A DNA stretch of 8,728 nt from Sulfurovum sp. (GTDB taxonomy: Bacteria > Campylobacterota > Campylobacteria > Campylobacterales > Sulfurovaceae): contig JAUXGC010000045.1 of the NCBI GenBank assembly GCA_030622375.1, forward strand, positions 1-8,728, read 5' to 3'. Positions 7,856 to 8,728 of the stretch are shown here, one piece after another. Below the pieces are notes generated by a model, which saw nothing but the letters and a program-made list of their open reading frames with translations, was not told the DNA's origin and ran no database searches. The first letter of the stretch is position 1. Every line of letters starts with the position of its first letter. The translations under genes were made by a program, and so were the position numbers.

Positions 7856-8393
7856 AAAGTTTTTTCAAAAACTTACTGAGAAGAACGATACGTGTACCAT
7901 TTACGCGACCCTCTATCTGCTCACTATTCCCATAAACAAGATGTATGTTTTTTACTGTTGTACCCTGCTTGGCTGTAAATCCTGCTCCCTTGACTACCAA
8001 ATCTTTAATAACAGTTACGCTATCACCCTCTTTAAGAGTAGTGCCATTGCTGTCACGAGTTGGCTCTATATTTTCATCTTCAAGTCCAGATTCTGCCCAC
8101 TCCTGAACTTCTGGCTCAAGATATAGCATTTCCAACTGTTCTTGTGCTCCTAGTTTTGTAAGCAATCTAAATGCCATTACTTGCACAGCTGGGTGAACAC
8201 TCCACATACTGTCATGCAGACAGTTCCAATGTTTTTCATTAGATGTTGGCTCCTCTATGGATGAAGAGCAACTATTACAGATAACAATTTCTTCTTCTTT
8301 TGGTGTTACTTGGTATGATACCAAACCCTCTTTGGCTCCACACAATTCACATTTGCCCTCACATCTATCTATCAATACTTTTTCTATGCTCAT
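7854..8393 (-). CDS. PhnA (YjdM) family zinc-ribbon protein, long form
   Basis: A 179-residue protein of the PhnA/YjdM family. The N-terminal zinc ribbon holds CELCG (Cys15, Cys18) and CNSC (Cys39, Cys42), with Cys11 nearby. A middle section of about 65 residues contains HWNCLHDSMWS at 55-65 and PAVQVMAFRLL at 68-78. The C-terminal PhnA domain covers about 112-179, with DSNGTTLKEGDSV, KDLVVKGAGF and KNIHLVYGN. E. coli PhnA is about 110 residues and lacks the middle section; longer versions with a similar HW..C..DSMWS section exist in other proteobacteria and Bacteroidetes, from memory. E. coli phnA sits beside phosphonate genes, but the protein is not the unrelated phosphonoacetate hydrolase of the same name and its function is unsettled. 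No phosphonate genes are seen here. GAAAGG lies 6 bases before the ATG. It follows the exbD-like gene by 18 bases. Confidence 0.85.
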   Translation of the reverse strand: MSIEKVLIDRCEGKCELCGAKEGLVSYQVTPKEEEIVICNSCSSSIEEPTSNEKHWNCLHDSMWSVHPAVQVMAFRLLTKLGAQEQLEMLYLEPEVQEWAESGLEDENIEPTRDSNGTTLKEGDSVTVIKDLVVKGAGFTAKQGTTVKNIHLVYGNSEQIEGRVNGTRIVLLSKFLKKL

Positions 8394-8399
8394 TTTCTA

Positions 8400-8405
8400 C
8401 CTTTC
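8400..8405 (-). promoter_or_regulatory. Ribosome binding site of the phnA-like gene
   Basis: On the minus strand GAAAGG lies 6 bases before the ATG at 8393, in the 18-base gap after the exbD-like stop. It fixes the start. The gap is too short for an evident separate promoter, so the two genes are probably co-transcribed. Confidence 0.6.
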
Positions 8406-8411
8406 AATCAA

Positions 8412-8728
8412 TTACTGTTTTGTCACGATAGAGATATTTTCAAAACCTTGCTCTTTCATAAAATCAATTATATCTACAAAATAGCGAAATGGTGTCTCTT
8501 TGTCTGTATAAAGAGAGACCATATCTTTTTTAGGGTCAAGCTCTCCTAGCTTTTGTTTAATAACTTTTAGAGGAAAAGTCTCTTTATTGAAAAAATATTG
8601 TCCCTCTTTGTCTATGGCTATAACTAAACTTTTTTTATCTTCTTGCTGTTTGGAACTTGCTTTTGGAAGATCTATCTTTACGGTTTGATTGGTTACAAAA
8701 CTAGCTGTTGCCAAAACAATGACCAATA
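8412..8728 (-). CDS. Biopolymer transporter ExbD/TolR family protein, 5' end outside window
   Basis: The last 105 residues or so of an ExbD/TolR-type protein, which with an ExbB/TolQ channel uses the proton gradient to power TonB or Tol systems in the inner membrane. The visible part opens with the end of the single membrane helix (LVIVLATASFV). Then come the typical KIDLPKASS after the helix and a periplasmic domain with VIAIDKEGQYFFN, VSLYTDKETPFRYFVDIIDFMKEQGF and a terminal ISIVTKQ. The TTG at 8726 lies within the helix and is not a credible start; the frame is open to the right edge. The N-terminus, including the membrane aspartate thought to carry protons, is missing. ExbD versus TolR cannot be settled without the partner genes; ExbD is more likely from the short basic KxDLPKA segment. 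Confidence 0.85.
   Translation of the reverse strand, partial: LVIVLATASFVTNQTVKIDLPKASSKQQEDKKSLVIAIDKEGQYFFNKETFPLKVIKQKLGELDPKKDMVSLYTDKETPFRYFVDIIDFMKEQGFENISIVTKQ

Noticed and set aside
7857..7874. Inverted repeat AAGTTTTT / AAAAACTT at the end of the phnA-like gene
   Set aside because: The perfect spacing leaves a 2-base loop, the stem is nearly all A-T, and it lies within codons for Phe-Leu-Lys-Lys-Leu, so AT-rich coding bias explains it.
8412..8726. Complete 104-residue protein starting at TTG 8726
   Set aside because: The TTG falls within the hydrophobic helix of an ExbD-type protein and the frame stays open to the edge, so the gene is cut by the window rather than starting there.

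Overview
The window is a compact, AT-rich stretch of bacterial chromosome with almost no intergenic space. Protein sequence style, the short RecO with a zinc motif, and the AAAGG/AAGGA ribosome binding sites suggest Campylobacterota (epsilonproteobacteria), most like Sulfurimonas, Sulfuricurvum or Arcobacter-type free-living members. This assignment rests on memory of family sequences, not on a search. No rRNA, tRNA, CRISPR array, insertion sequence, prophage or other mobile element is visible, and no stretch over about 90 bases lacks a gene.

Positions 1-7132 hold a leftward gene string. In transcription order it is gltB (large subunit of glutamate synthase), gltD (its small subunit), an inositol-monophosphatase-family phosphatase, and accD (beta subunit of the acetyl-CoA carboxylase carboxyltransferase, cut by the left edge). 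The gaps are 1, 4 and 13 bases, so these are very probably one transcript. GltB and GltD together form the NADPH-dependent enzyme making glutamate from glutamine and 2-oxoglutarate. AccD takes part in malonyl-CoA formation for fatty acids. The phosphatase has no obvious link to either.

Positions 7133-7219 are the 87-base divergent promoter region between gltB and recO. It holds an imperfect dyad with AGGGT/ACCCT arms and overlapping -10-like hexamers facing both ways. recO (7220-7840, rightward) encodes the RecFOR-pathway mediator. It ends 13 bases from the convergent gene on its right, with a possible weak terminator hairpin across its stop codon.

Positions 7854-8728 hold a second leftward pair. 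An ExbD/TolR-type protein, cut by the right edge inside its membrane helix, is followed 18 bases later by a long-form PhnA (YjdM) zinc-ribbon protein. An exbB-like partner may lie beyond the right edge.

Overall this is ordinary housekeeping sequence. I found no convincing undescribed system. The points worth a second look are small: the hairpin between gltD and the phosphatase gene, the shared gltB/recO control region, the divergent active-site motifs of the phosphatase, and the gene associations.
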